Made by a program: the position numbers and the translations under genes | Shown here: in pieces, positions 24,428 to 33,663 of the stretch | How positions within the stretch are numbered: the first letter of the stretch is position 1 | Layout: the number at the start of each line of letters is the position of its first letter | Assembly (NCBI RefSeq): GCF_027111275.1 | Contig: NZ_CP114286.1 | Coordinates: 4,822,501-4,886,500 of the forward strand | Source: Flavobacterium luteolum | GTDB lineage: Bacteria > Bacteroidota > Bacteroidia > Flavobacteriales > Flavobacteriaceae | Direction of reading: 5' to 3' | DNA length: 64,000 nucleotides | Notes under the pieces: model-generated | What the model was told of the DNA's origin: nothing | The model's database searches: none | What the model saw: only the letters and a program-made list of their open reading frames with translations

Positions 24428-25096
24428 ATGAAAATTAATTTAGCTCAAGACTGGCAGAGAGTTTTAAAAGATGAAATAGAAAAAACGTATTTTCAGGAAT
24501 TGATGGAGGCGCTTGAAGTTGAATATAAAACGCATACTTGCTACCCTCCTGCAGAGTTAATTTTTTCAGCTTTCAACAATTGCAGTTTTGATGCTGTAAA
24601 GGTTGTTATTATTGGTCAAGATCCTTATCATGGAGAAGGAGAAGCCAATGGATTAAGCTTTTCTGTAAATGATAATATTAAGATACCGCCTTCATTGCGA
24701 AATATTTTTAGAGAAATAAATACTGATTTTGATTCCGTTTTTATGCCAACATCTGGTAATCTTCAAAAATGGGCTCAGCAAGGCGTTTTGCTTCTTAATG
24801 CTTCTTTGACCGTTCGTAAAGATAGTCCAAATAGTCATAAACACTTAAAATGGAATCTATTTACCGATGCTGTTATAAAAGCTATTTCTGATCAGAAGGA
24901 AAATGTTGTTTTTCTTTTGTGGGGAAGTTTTGCTCAGAAAAAAGGGGCAAAAATTGATCGGTCAAAACATTATGTTTTAGAATCAGGCCATCCCTCGCCA
25001 ATGAGTGCTAATCAAGGAAAATGGTTTGGAAATAAACATTTTAGTCAAACAAATTCATTTCTTAAATCTAAAGGATTGAAAGAAATTGAATGGTAG
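24428..25096 (+). CDS. ung: Uracil-DNA glycosylase, family 1
   Basis: 222 aa. Removes uracil from DNA to start base-excision repair. Water-activating loop VVIIGQDPYH with Asp65 and the leucine-loop/HPSP motif ESGHPSPMSA with His188 match E. coli D64 and H187. LLNASLTVR and LLWGSFAQKKG are further family segments. Complete. Divergent from mutS2; followed by an octamer array that starts 7 nt after the stop. Confidence 0.96.
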   Translation: MKINLAQDWQRVLKDEIEKTYFQELMEALEVEYKTHTCYPPAELIFSAFNNCSFDAVKVVIIGQDPYHGEGEANGLSFSVNDNIKIPPSLRNIFREINTDFDSVFMPTSGNLQKWAQQGVLLLNASLTVRKDSPNSHKHLKWNLFTDAVIKAISDQKENVVFLLWGSFAQKKGAKIDRSKHYVLESGHPSPMSANQGKWFGNKHFSQTNSFLKSKGLKEIEW

Positions 25097-25102
25097 TTTT
25101 TT

Positions 25103-25186
25103 TTAAGTTGCTAAGATTCTGAGTTACAAAGATTCTGAGTTGCTAAGAGGCAAAGGGAAAAACTTTGTGTCTTTGTGGCTTTGCCA
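25103..25186. repeat. Octamer array with inverted second half
   Basis: Seven units in 8-nt phase from 25103 (TTAAGTTG, CTAAGATT, CTGAGTTA, CAAAGATT, CTGAGTTG, CTAAGAGG, CAAAGGGA), then after four A three inverted units CTTTGTGT, CTTTGTGG, CTTTGCCA at 25163, 25171 and 25179. CAAAG units can pair with CTTTG units, giving a hairpin. Confidence 0.85.
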
Positions 25187-25206
25187 GAAATACTTGTCGC
25201 TAAAAA

Positions 25207-25248
25207 AAATCTTTTGAATCTGCAGAATCTGCGAGAAACAAAAGATTT
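25207..25248. terminator. Hairpin between convergent ung and DUF4258-like genes
   Basis: AAATCTTTTG (25207-25216) pairs with CAAAAGATTT (25239-25248); the loop holds two AATCTGC repeats in 9-nt spacing. T-rich sequence follows to 25260. Confidence 0.65.
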
Positions 25249-25253
25249 AATTT

Positions 25254-25628
25254 TTATTTTTTTACGATTTCTTCTAAAACGGCTTTATTTTCATAATTGA
25301 CCACTTTCAGAATAATTTCTTGATTTTTTATTGTTTTTCCTTCAATAATATACAGTTTTCCTTTTTTGAATGGAACATTACTTTGGTCAAAATCAACATC
25401 TCCGTAAGTTAATGTATTTTTGACGTCTGCTGTATCAACCCATTTTTCGTTAAGCGTTTGAACTGCTTTATCTGAATATTGAAAAGGTTTTGTTCTAAGA
25501 TTGTTTAAAACTCTGGCATTTGGAAAATAATTGCATCGGGTGTCTTTTCCGATGAAAAATCCTGATACAATAAAACATCCCATTACGAGACCAATCAAAT
25601 AATATGCAAAACGATAAGCGAACTTCAT
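25254..25628 (-). CDS. DUF4258-like membrane-anchored protein
   Basis: 124 aa from ATG 25628. One N-terminal membrane helix (YYLIGLVMGCFIVSGFFIG), then KDTRCNYFPNARVLNNLRTKPFQYS, which I recall from flavobacterial proteins labelled DUF4258. Function unknown; the soluble domain faces the periplasm if the helix is an anchor. Sits 36 bp after ald on the same strand but has its own -7 box at 25644-25651, which also rules out the in-frame start at 25646. Confidence 0.75.
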   Translation of the reverse strand: MKFAYRFAYYLIGLVMGCFIVSGFFIGKDTRCNYFPNARVLNNLRTKPFQYSDKAVQTLNEKWVDTADVKNTLTYGDVDFDQSNVPFKKGKLYIIEGKTIKNQEIILKVVNYENKAVLEEIVKK

Positions 25629-25643
25629 GAAATAATTTTTTTG

Positions 25644-25651
25644 CAAAGGTA
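25644..25651 (-). promoter_or_regulatory. -7 box TACCTTTG (minus strand) for the DUF4258-like gene
   Basis: Plus-strand CAAAGGTA, 15 nt before the ATG at 25628. Confidence 0.6.
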
Positions 25652-25664
25652 CGTTAAAGTTCCT

Positions 25665-26864
25665 TTAGAATACAAGTAAATTAATATCGTTATCTGGTAA
25701 ATCGAACCATTCGCCAATCGCTTTATTTGTTAAGATTCCGTGATATAGATATATTCCATTTTTAAGGCCTTTATTGCATCGAATTGCACTTTCAATGCCA
25801 CCATCTTCGGCTATCTGATGTAAATAAGGAGTTAAAATATTACTGATTGATAATGAAGCAGTTTTAGAATATCTTGAAGGAATGTTTGGTACGCAATAGT
25901 GCAAAACATTGTTTTTTATGAATGTTGGTTTTTCATGAGTAGTTACTTCTGATGTTTCAAAACAGCCGCCTGTATCTATGCTGACATCAACAATTACAGC
26001 ACCTTTTTTCATGTGTTCTACCATTGTTTCGTTCACGACAATTGGGCAACGTTCTTTACCGCGCATGGCTCCAATCGCAACATCGCAACGTCTTAAAGCT
26101 TTTAGCAAGCCTTTTTGCTGTATAGTAGAAGTGAAAATTCTTTGATTTAAATTATTTTGTAAACGACGCAGTTTTGTAATTGAGTTATCAAAAACCTTAA
26201 CGTTGGCACCTAATCCAATTGCAGTTTTTGCCGCAAATTCGCCTACAGTTCCAGCACCAAGAATTACTACTTCAGTAGGAGGAACGCCTGTTATATTTCC
26301 GAATAAAAGCCCTTTTCCAAATTCGTCTGTAATCATTAATTCGGCAGCAATAAGAATTGAAGCGGTTCCTGCAATTTCGCTCAAGGATTTTACTGCGGGA
26401 TAAGATCCGTCTTCGTCTTTAATATATTCGAAAGCTAAGGCAGTGATTTTCTTTTTTGCTAATGCTTCGAAGTATTCTTTCTTTTTGGTTTTAAGCTGAA
26501 TAGCCGAAATGATAACCGTTTCTGGATTAATCATGTCAATTTCTGCTAAAGTTGGCGGTTCTACCTTTAATAGAAACGGACAGCCAAAAACTCTCTTAGT
26601 ATCTTTTGTGATTTCTGCACCGGCATCGGCGTATTCTTTGTCTGTATAACTCGAACTTTCTCCAGCGCCAGATTCAATCATAACACGGTGACCTTCATAA
26701 GTTAAGGAATTGACGGCATCGGGCGTAAGACAGATACGACGTTCCTGATAACTTGTTTCTTTAGGAATTCCTATAAAAAGTTCTCTTTTAAAACGACCAA
26801 CCTCAAGTTTTTCTTCCTGCGGTATTAATTGTTGTTTTGTAAATGGAGTTAACGTGATTGACAT
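25665..26864 (-). CDS. ald: Alanine dehydrogenase
   Basis: 399 aa. NAD-dependent deamination of L-alanine to pyruvate and ammonia, cytosolic. IGIPKETSYQERRICLTPDAV at about residues 31-51 is the substrate-binding N-domain; Rossmann GAGTVGEFAAKTAIGLGANVKVFDNS gives the NAD site; IVDVSIDTGGCFETSEVTTHEKPTF and HYCVPNIPS are diagnostic. An N-terminal extension of about 25 residues relative to the 370-aa B. subtilis enzyme is normal for the Bacteroidota branch. Confidence 0.93.
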   Translation of the reverse strand: MSITLTPFTKQQLIPQEEKLEVGRFKRELFIGIPKETSYQERRICLTPDAVNSLTYEGHRVMIESGAGESSSYTDKEYADAGAEITKDTKRVFGCPFLLKVEPPTLAEIDMINPETVIISAIQLKTKKKEYFEALAKKKITALAFEYIKDEDGSYPAVKSLSEIAGTASILIAAELMITDEFGKGLLFGNITGVPPTEVVILGAGTVGEFAAKTAIGLGANVKVFDNSITKLRRLQNNLNQRIFTSTIQQKGLLKALRRCDVAIGAMRGKERCPIVVNETMVEHMKKGAVIVDVSIDTGGCFETSEVTTHEKPTFIKNNVLHYCVPNIPSRYSKTASLSISNILTPYLHQIAEDGGIESAIRCNKGLKNGIYLYHGILTNKAIGEWFDLPDNDINLLVF

Positions 26865-26962
26865 GGATTGTGCAAAAAATTAAGAGTACAAATTACGTAA
26901 AAAGTTTTAAAATTAGTGTAAAAATTCTGCTAATACTACAAGCCGAATGTTAAAGATTCTAT

Positions 26963-27520
26963 TTAACATCCAAAATATCGCTTGGGTACACGTACTTTTG
27001 TTTGGTACCAATTTTTTGATAATGGCTTTACATAATCTGGGTAATTTGGATATCCAATAGGATTGTCCTTGCAATTGCATTCAGGTTTTTTTTCGTAGAT
27101 TATGAACATTTTTTTATATGCTCCCACAATTTTATAATTATGTATCGATGTCTTTATACAAAACATAATACAATTTTCTGCTTCGCCAATTTCAATGTAT
27201 TCACAAAATTTGCTATCAACCAATTGCTTAAATTTCTGTTTGTCAGAAGTGTTAATCTCGGAAAACAGATTATTAATGTCGTTGCTATTTTTAATGTAAT
27301 ATCTTATGCACTTTCCATCTGCAGGTGCATCGATGCTAAGGCTGTCATTGATAAATTTGCTATTTCGATCAATAATCCTAACAATCTCTTTGCATTTTTC
27401 GATTTTAGAAGCTTCCACTTCATCTGATAAAAAATCTGTCGTTATACCTAAAAGAAAGAGGAAAAAAAGTCCAATTAAACTAAAGATAGTGGCAAATAAA
27501 ATAAGTAATTTTTTCTTCAA
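26963..27520 (-). CDS. Uncharacterised protein with N-terminal membrane anchor
   Basis: 185 aa. Starts KKK then a long hydrophobic segment (residues 5-27), either an uncleaved anchor or a signal peptide. The rest is soluble with several Cys (CKEI, GKCIRYYI, KFCEY, ENCIMFCIK, PECNCKDN) suggesting disulfides outside the cytoplasm. I recognise no family. Lies between ald and tsaE, same strand, 21 bp after tsaE, so possibly cotranscribed with it. Confidence 0.65.
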   Translation of the reverse strand: MKKKLLILFATIFSLIGLFFLFLLGITTDFLSDEVEASKIEKCKEIVRIIDRNSKFINDSLSIDAPADGKCIRYYIKNSNDINNLFSEINTSDKQKFKQLVDSKFCEYIEIGEAENCIMFCIKTSIHNYKIVGAYKKMFIIYEKKPECNCKDNPIGYPNYPDYVKPLSKNWYQTKVRVPKRYFGC

Positions 27521-27541
27521 TGATACTGTTTTAAAATAATC

Positions 27542-27949
27542 TTAAATCAATTTCAGTTCTCTTTTTCCGTCAGATAGTAATTCAATGTTTATAGTAGAAT
27601 GTTCTTCAGGAATCAAATTTGCAATTTTTTCTGACCATTCAATAAAACACCAATTTCCAGAATATAGATAATCATCAACTCCCATATCTAGTGCTTCGGT
27701 TTCTTGTTTTATTCTGTAAAAGTCAAAATGATAGACTTTTTTTCCGCTTGGAATTTGATATTCGTTTACTAAAGAAAAAGTAGGGCTGCTAGTTGCATCA
27801 GTAACTCCAAGGCTTTTGCATATCTGTTTGATTAGGGTGGTTTTTCCGACTCCCATCTCTCCATTAAAAAGGATAATTTTATTAGGATTTGAAGCTATAA
27901 TCTGCTCAGCAACTTCTTGAATTTGATCTAATGAAAAAACGATGCTCAT
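27542..27949 (-). CDS. tsaE: tRNA t6A biosynthesis ATPase TsaE
   Basis: 135 aa. Small P-loop ATPase that drives the TsaB-TsaD-TsaE complex, which puts threonylcarbamoyl on A37 of tRNAs. Walker A GEMGVGKTT, switch-like SSPTFSLVNEY, YHFDFYRI and the W-containing CFIEWSEKI are all present. Downstream of porX; a large hairpin element (28002-28065) separates the two. Confidence 0.93.
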   Translation of the reverse strand: MSIVFSLDQIQEVAEQIIASNPNKIILFNGEMGVGKTTLIKQICKSLGVTDATSSPTFSLVNEYQIPSGKKVYHFDFYRIKQETEALDMGVDDYLYSGNWCFIEWSEKIANLIPEEHSTINIELLSDGKRELKLI

Positions 27950-28001
27950 TGTTATTTATTTTTTGCCACGAATTTCGCAAATTTTCGCGAATTATTTTTA
28001 A

Positions 28002-28065
28002 TGCCACAGATTAAAAAGATTAAAAAGGATTTTTTAATCAGTGATAATCTTTGAAATCTGTGGCA
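28002..28065. repeat. Hairpin element TGCCACAGATTA...TAATC...TCTGTGGCA between porX and tsaE
   Basis: 21-nt arms 28002-28022 and 28045-28065, 19 of 21 complementary, with a smaller inner hairpin (GATTAAAAA / TTTTTTAATC). Just left of it (27965-27993) are three degenerate CACGAATTT-type steps of 9-10 nt. The CCACGAATT and CCACAGATT motifs recur widely in Bacteroidota genomes by my recollection. Can act as terminator for porX. Confidence 0.75.
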
Positions 28066-28117
28066 AAAAATATTTTATTTAATTGTATTCACCGCTAAAA
28101 ACTGAAACTGTAAACTT

Positions 28118-29671
28118 TTATTTCGGGTTAAATACCAGAAACGGAATAATCATTTCTTCTAAAGAAATTCCGCCATGCTGATACGTATTTTTGTAATAGC
28201 TCACATAATGATTGTAGTTGTTTACATACGCCAAGAAAAAATCGTTTTTGGCAAAAATAAATGAACTGCTCATGTTTATTGCCGGCAAACCAATTGTTTT
28301 TGGCTCTTTTACAACATATACATCTTTCTGTTCGTATGTTAAACTACGTCCAGTTTTATAACGTAAATTTAAACTGGTGTTTTTATCTCCCACAACTTTT
28401 GAGGGATTTTTTACATTAATTGTTCCGTGGTCTGTTGTCAAAATCAATTTGAAGCCTAAAAGTTGTGCCTGCTGAATAATTTCTAATAATGGAGAATTTT
28501 TAAACCAGCTTAATGTTAGAGAACGATACGCTTTATCGTCTGAAGCCAATTCTTTTACGACTTCCATTTCAGTTTTAGCGTGAGAAAGCATATCAACAAA
28601 GTTGTAAACTACCGTTACCAAGTCGTTTCCTTTTAATGCTTTAAAGTTTTCTGCTAACTTTTTTCCGCCAGCATAATTGGTGATTTTAAAATAATCTTCC
28701 TTAATATTTAAACCTAATCTTTTTAATTGAGCAGATAGAAATTCTGCTTCATAAAGGTTTTTTCCGCCATCTTCGACGTCGTTTTTCCAATATTCGGGAA
28801 ATTGTTTTTCCATTTCTAAAGGCATTAAACCAGAGAAAATCGAATTTCTAGCATATTGTGTAGCAGTTGGAAGAATAGAATAGTAAGGAACTTCTTTTTC
28901 TAGCTTATAATAATTTGATATTACGCTTTCAAAAGATTTCCATTGGTCGTAACGAAGATTATCAATTACAACAAAAAGAATTGGTTTGTCTTTCTTTTTG
29001 ATTTCTGGAACGACTAATTCTTTGAATAAAGTATTAGACTGTATAGGTTTGTCAGCCTTTGGCGCAAACCAGTCTTCGTAATTTCTTTCTATAAATTTTC
29101 CGAATTGTGAATTTGCTTCTACTTTCTGAGACTCTAGAATTTCAATCATCGCTGTGTCGTTGATGTCTTCTAGTTTCAATTCCCAAAAAAGTAATTTTTT
29201 GTACAATTCAATCCAGTCTTCGTACGAATTAACCATGGCCAATTCCATTGAAATTTTTCTGAATTCTTTTTGATAATCTAAGGTTGTTTTTTCTGTAATC
29301 AATCTCGAATCATCTAGATTTTTCTTCAAACTTAAAAGAATCTGATTCGGATTTACTGGTTTAATCAAATAATCAGCGATTTTAGAACCAATGGCTTCTT
29401 CCATAATATATTCTTCCTCGCTTTTCGTAATCATAATCATCGGAATAGCTGATTTTTTTTCTTTCATTTCAGAAAGCGTTTCCAAACCACTCATTCCCGG
29501 CATGTTTTCATCCAAAAAAACAATATCAAAGTTATCTTCTTCAAATAGGGCGATTGCATCAAGGCCGTTATTGCAAGTTGTAACTTCGTAATTCTTTTTT
29601 TCTAGAAATAATATGTGAGGCTTTAAAAGATCGATTTCATCGTCGACCCAAAGTATTTTTATCTTATCCAT
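28118..29671 (-). CDS. porX: PorX, response regulator with PglZ domain, type IX secretion regulator
   Basis: 517 aa. Residues 1-120 are a CheY-like receiver: acidic DD at 10-11, phospho-acceptor Asp54 in DIVFLDENMPG, and Lys in IKPV. A helical linker follows. Residues about 220-515 are a PglZ/alkaline phosphatase-superfamily domain: VVIDNLRYDQW, ILPTATQYARNSIFSG with Thr269/Thr271, LTTDHGT, and TYQHGGISLEEM. In Porphyromonas gingivalis, PorX partners with kinase PorY and sigma factor SigP, and its PglZ domain cleaves cyclic oligonucleotides using Thr271. There is no DNA-binding domain. PorY is not in this window. Confidence 0.93.
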   Translation of the reverse strand: MDKIKILWVDDEIDLLKPHILFLEKKNYEVTTCNNGLDAIALFEEDNFDIVFLDENMPGMSGLETLSEMKEKKSAIPMIMITKSEEEYIMEEAIGSKIADYLIKPVNPNQILLSLKKNLDDSRLITEKTTLDYQKEFRKISMELAMVNSYEDWIELYKKLLFWELKLEDINDTAMIEILESQKVEANSQFGKFIERNYEDWFAPKADKPIQSNTLFKELVVPEIKKKDKPILFVVIDNLRYDQWKSFESVISNYYKLEKEVPYYSILPTATQYARNSIFSGLMPLEMEKQFPEYWKNDVEDGGKNLYEAEFLSAQLKRLGLNIKEDYFKITNYAGGKKLAENFKALKGNDLVTVVYNFVDMLSHAKTEMEVVKELASDDKAYRSLTLSWFKNSPLLEIIQQAQLLGFKLILTTDHGTINVKNPSKVVGDKNTSLNLRYKTGRSLTYEQKDVYVVKEPKTIGLPAINMSSSFIFAKNDFFLAYVNNYNHYVSYYKNTYQHGGISLEEMIIPFLVFNPK

Positions 29672-29863
29672 AAATCAATTTAATTTTACTGCAATTTAAA
29701 GTTATAGAACTTAAAAAGTATTAAAAATAGTATAAAATTACCAAAGTTGGCGCACGATTTTGATTTGTATTTTAACATTTTTAAATGTATTTTATTGATA
29801 ATCATGATGATTCTGTTTATGACTTTTAAATAAAAAACACCAATCTCTTTATACTTATTTACT

Positions 29864-29871
29864 TATATTTG
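29864..29871 (+). promoter_or_regulatory. -7 box TATATTTG for the HD phosphohydrolase
   Basis: 24 nt before the GTG start at 29896, consistent with that start. Confidence 0.6.
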
Positions 29872-29895
29872 TTGACCTAAAAAAATAACTCAGTA

Positions 29896-31125
29896 GTGAC
29901 TCAGATCAACAAACTTAAAATATTCAACGATCCTATATATGGTTTTATAACGATTCCGAACGAGTTGGTTTACGATTTAATTCAGCATCCATATTTTCAG
30001 CGCCTTCGTCGTATTTCTCAAATGGGATTGTCTTATTTGGTGTATCCCGGAGCAAATCATACCCGTTTTCATCATGCCTTAGGATGTATGCATTTGATGA
30101 AGAAAGCAATTGATACGCTTCGTTTTAAAGATGTTGTTATTTCTGACGAAGAAGAAAATGCACTTCTAATTGCAATTTTGCTTCATGATATAGGACATGG
30201 GCCATTTTCGCATGCAATGGAAAAAAGTATTGTTGAAGATGTGCATCACGAAGCTATTTCGCTACTGTTTATGAATCAGCTGAATGAAGAGTTTGATGGA
30301 AGATTAAGTTTGGCAATTCAGGTCTTTAAAGGAGAATATCATAGAAAATTTATGTTGCAATTGATTTCTAGTCAGTTGGATATGGATCGAATGGATTATT
30401 TGAAACGCGATAGTTTTTATACAGGTGTTGCAGAAGGTAACGTGAACTCTGAAAGATTGATTCAGATGATGAACGTAGAAAATGATGTTTTGGTAATTGA
30501 GGAAAAAGGAATTTATTCTGTCGAGAAATTTCTGCTTTCTAGGAGATTAATGTACTGGCAAGCTTATTTGCATAAAACAAGTTTAGTAGCCGAGTTGATT
30601 TTAATGAAGGTGCTGAAGAGAGCAAAAGAACTGACTTTAAAAGGAATTAAATTACCTTGCAGTGAACCTCTGATGTATTTCATGCAAAATAAAATTACGC
30701 TCGAAGATTTTGATGCTGAGAAATTAGATTTATTTTCACAATTAGATGATTTTGATATTATAAGCGCTCTAAAGGCTTGGCAGAAACATAGTGATTTTAT
30801 ACTTTCTACTTTAAGTAAAATGATCATCAATAGAGATTTGTTGAAAATTAAACTTAGTGCAGAAAAAATTCCGATGGAAGAATCACAGTCTTTAAAAGAA
30901 GAGTTTGCAGAAGCGCACCAAATTTCAGCAGTAGACGCTGGATATTTTATTTTTAGAGGTAAAATAAAAAATCAGGCCTATAGTAAGGAAGCAGAACCTA
31001 TTCGTATTTTGAAAAAAGATAAAACAATTGAAGATGTTGTTGAAGCTTCTGACCAGCTGAATTTGAAATCGTTATCTAAATTGGTAACAAAATATTATAT
31101 CTGTTTTCCAAAACAACTTATATAA
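29896..31125 (+). CDS. HD-domain phosphohydrolase, SAMHD1/dGTPase-like
   Basis: 409 aa with GTG start. HD superfamily metal site: His in HTRFHHALG, the HD pair at 97-98 in LLHDIGHGPFSH, and the distal Asp in DMDRMDYLKRDS. Opening NDPIYGFITIPNELVYDLIQHPYFQRLRRISQMG is typical of the bacterial YwfO/SAMHD1-like proteins, which hydrolyse (d)NTPs. Cytosolic. Located just before lpxD, 39 bp apart, a neighbourhood common in Flavobacteriia. Confidence 0.9.
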   Translation: MTQINKLKIFNDPIYGFITIPNELVYDLIQHPYFQRLRRISQMGLSYLVYPGANHTRFHHALGCMHLMKKAIDTLRFKDVVISDEEENALLIAILLHDIGHGPFSHAMEKSIVEDVHHEAISLLFMNQLNEEFDGRLSLAIQVFKGEYHRKFMLQLISSQLDMDRMDYLKRDSFYTGVAEGNVNSERLIQMMNVENDVLVIEEKGIYSVEKFLLSRRLMYWQAYLHKTSLVAELILMKVLKRAKELTLKGIKLPCSEPLMYFMQNKITLEDFDAEKLDLFSQLDDFDIISALKAWQKHSDFILSTLSKMIINRDLLKIKLSAEKIPMEESQSLKEEFAEAHQISAVDAGYFIFRGKIKNQAYSKEAEPIRILKKDKTIEDVVEASDQLNLKSLSKLVTKYYICFPKQLI

Positions 31126-31151
31126 AATTAACATTTAAAATCTATTTTTTA

Positions 31152-31159
31152 TATTTTTG
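31152..31159 (+). promoter_or_regulatory. -7 box TATTTTTG five nt before the lpxD ATG
   Basis: The box ends at 31159 and the ATG is at 31165, so a transcript from it would be leaderless or nearly so. The lipid A genes may also be read from the upstream HD gene. Confidence 0.5.
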
Positions 31160-31164
31160 TCGCG

Positions 31165-32208
31165 ATGAAATTTACAGCAGAACAAATAGCAGGAATTTTA
31201 GAAGGAGAAGTTGTTGGGAATCCCAATGCAGAAGTTTCTAAGCTTTCTAAAATCGAAGAAGGAGAGGAAGGATCTCTTACTTTTTTGGCTAACCCAAAGT
31301 ATATCAATTATATATATACTACAAAAGCGACAGTAACAATTGTTAATGATAGCTTTATTCCGGAACAGGAAATTAATACTACGCTTATAAAGGTAGAAGA
31401 TGCTTACGCAGCGTTTTCTAAGCTTTTGCATTTCTATAATCAGGTAAAATTAAATAAAAACGGTATCGAGCCTCAGTCTTTTATGTCTGAAGGAACAAAG
31501 TACGGTGAGAATTTATATTTGGGTAGTTTTAGCTATATCGGACAAAATGTAGTTTTGGGTAATAATGTAAAAATCTATCCAAATAGTTTTATTGGCGATA
31601 ATGTTGTTATTGGCGATAATGTGTTCATTTTTGCTGGTGCAAAAATCTATTCTGAAACTGTAATTGGTAATAATTGTACTGTTCATTCTGGAGTTATTAT
31701 AGGTGCAGATGGTTTTGGTTTTGCTCCAAATGAAAATGGAGAGTACAGTAAAGTTCCACAAATTGGAAACGTTATTATTGAAGATAATGTAGATATTGGT
31801 GCCAATACTACAATTGACAGAGCAACTCTTGGTTCTACAATTATTAGAAAAGGAGTTAAATTAGACAATCAGATTCAGATTGCCCATAATGTAGAAATAG
31901 GAAAAAACACTGTAATAGCTGCGCAAAGCGGTGTTGCAGGTTCTACAAAGATTGGCGAAAACTGTATGATTGGTGGACAAGTTGGTATTGCAGGTCACTT
32001 AATAATAGGGAATAATGTTAGGCTTCAAGCTCAATCGGGTGTCGCTAGAAACATTAAAGATGATGAAGTTTTGCAAGGAACTCCATCTCTAGGATATACA
32101 GATTTTAATAAATCGTACGTTCATTTTAAAAATCTGCCTAAAATTGTGGCCGAAGTTGAAGAATTAAAGAAACAAATAATAAACCCAAAAAATGGAAATA
32201 ATGGTTAA
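31165..32208 (+). CDS. lpxD: UDP-3-O-acylglucosamine N-acyltransferase LpxD
   Basis: 347 aa. Third step of lipid A synthesis: transfers a 3-hydroxyacyl chain from ACP to UDP-3-O-acylglucosamine. N-terminal uridine-binding domain (about 1-100) then a left-handed beta-helix of hexapeptide repeats ([LIV]-G-x-x). The catalytic His is in [12 protein letters not shown]-terminal helix carries [11 protein letters not shown]. Its 3' end overlaps lpxC by 8 or 17 nt, which indicates coupling. Confidence 0.93.
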   Translation: MKFTAEQIAGILEGEVVGNPNAEVSKLSKIEEGEEGSLTFLANPKYINYIYTTKATVTIVNDSFIPEQEINTTLIKVEDAYAAFSKLLHFYNQVKLNKNGIEPQSFMSEGTKYGENLYLGSFSYIGQNVVLGNNVKIYPNSFIGDNVVIGDNVFIFAGAKIYSETVIGNNCTVHSGVIIGADGFGFAPNENGEYSKVPQIGNVIIEDNVDIGANTTIDRATLGSTIIRKGVKLDNQIQIAHNVEIGKNTVIAAQSGVAGSTKIGENCMIGGQVGIAGHLIIGNNVRLQAQSGVARNIKDDEVLQGTPSLGYTDFNKSYVHFKNLPKIVAEVEELKKQIINPKNGNNG

Positions 32209-33589
32209 ACAGAAGACCATCAAAAATGAAATTTCGCTAACAGGAGTTGGTTTACACACTGGAAAAGAAGTTACAATGACTTTTAAACCTGCACCCGTTA
32301 ATAATGGTTTCACTTTTGTAAGAGTAGATTTGCAAGGTCAACCAGTCATTGAGGCTGATGCTAATTATGTTGTTAATACTCAAAGAGGTACAAATCTTGA
32401 GAAACTTGGTGTAAAAATTCAGACACCAGAGCACGTTTTAGCTGCAGTAGTTGGATGCGATTTGGATAATATTATTATTGAATTGAATGCCTCAGAACTT
32501 CCAATTATGGACGGTTCATCAAAATATTTTGTTGAAGCTATTGAAAAAGCTGGTATCGAAGAGCAAGACGCACAACGTAATGTTTACGTAGTAAAAGAAG
32601 TAATTTCTTTTACAGACGAAGCAACAGGAAGCGAAATTCTTGTAATGCCTAGTGATGAATATCAGGTTACAACAATGGTAGATTTTGGTACAAAAGTTTT
32701 AGGTACTCAAAATGCTACCCTTAAAAGTTTAGCAGATTTTAAATCTGAAATTGCAAGTTCTAGAACTTTTAGTTTCTTACACGAATTAGAATCTTTATTA
32801 GAGCACGGACTTATTAAAGGTGGAGATTTAAACAATGCAATCGTATATGTAGACAAAGAAATTTCTGAATCTACTATGGAAAATCTAAAGAAAGCATTTG
32901 GTAAAGAAGAGATTTCTGTAAAACCAAATGGTGTTTTAGACAACTTGACTTTACATTATCCAAACGAAGCTGCAAGACACAAATTACTTGATGTAATAGG
33001 AGATTTATCTTTAATTGGAGTTCGTATTCAAGGAAAAATTATTGCTAACAAACCAGGACATTTTGTAAATACTCAATTTGCAAAGAAATTAGCAAAAATT
33101 ATTAAAATAGAGCAGAGAAATCATGTTCCTACTTATGATTTACATCAAGAGCCATTGATGGATATTCATAAAATCATGTCTATGCTACCTCACAGACCGC
33201 CGTTCTTGTTGATTGACAGAATTATCGAAATGTCTGATCGTCATGTAGTAGGATTGAAAAATGTTACTATGAATGAGAATTTCTTCGTTGGTCACTTCCC
33301 AGAAGCCCCAGTTATGCCAGGTGTATTAATTGTTGAAGCAATGGCACAAACAGGAGGTATTTTAGTTTTAAGTACAGTTCCAGATCCTGAAAACTATTTG
33401 ACATATTTCATGAAAATTGACAATGTTAAATTTAAACACAAAGTGTTGCCAGGTGATACTTTAATCTTTAAATGTGAGTTAATTTCTCCAATCAGAAGAG
33501 GGATTTGCCATATGCAGGCTAATGCTTATGCAAATGGTAAATTAGTAACTGAAGCAGAATTAATGGCACAAATAGCAAGAAAACAATAA
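32201..33589 (+). CDS. lpxC: Bifunctional LpxC-FabZ (UDP-3-O-acyl-GlcNAc deacetylase / hydroxyacyl-ACP dehydratase)
   Basis: 462 aa fusion, the standard form in Bacteroidota. Residues 1-300: LpxC, the committed zinc-dependent deacetylase of lipid A synthesis, with [26 protein letters not shown] (zinc His) and [11 protein letters not shown] (zinc His and Asp). Residues about 315-460: FabZ hot-dog dehydratase with [14 protein letters not shown] (catalytic His) and [19 protein letters not shown] (catalytic Glu). ATG 32192, three codons upstream, is an alternative start; 32201 gives the usual [13 protein letters not shown] beginning. Confidence 0.95.
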   Translation: MVKQKTIKNEISLTGVGLHTGKEVTMTFKPAPVNNGFTFVRVDLQGQPVIEADANYVVNTQRGTNLEKLGVKIQTPEHVLAAVVGCDLDNIIIELNASELPIMDGSSKYFVEAIEKAGIEEQDAQRNVYVVKEVISFTDEATGSEILVMPSDEYQVTTMVDFGTKVLGTQNATLKSLADFKSEIASSRTFSFLHELESLLEHGLIKGGDLNNAIVYVDKEISESTMENLKKAFGKEEISVKPNGVLDNLTLHYPNEAARHKLLDVIGDLSLIGVRIQGKIIANKPGHFVNTQFAKKLAKIIKIEQRNHVPTYDLHQEPLMDIHKIMSMLPHRPPFLLIDRIIEMSDRHVVGLKNVTMNENFFVGHFPEAPVMPGVLIVEAMAQTGGILVLSTVPDPENYLTYFMKIDNVKFKHKVLPGDTLIFKCELISPIRRGICHMQANAYANGKLVTEAELMAQIARKQ

Positions 33590-33663
33590 TAAATTATCAA
33601 ATTTATTGTTTAGGTTTGTTGCTTCAAATTAGAATATTTTAATTAAAAATATAAAACATACAG

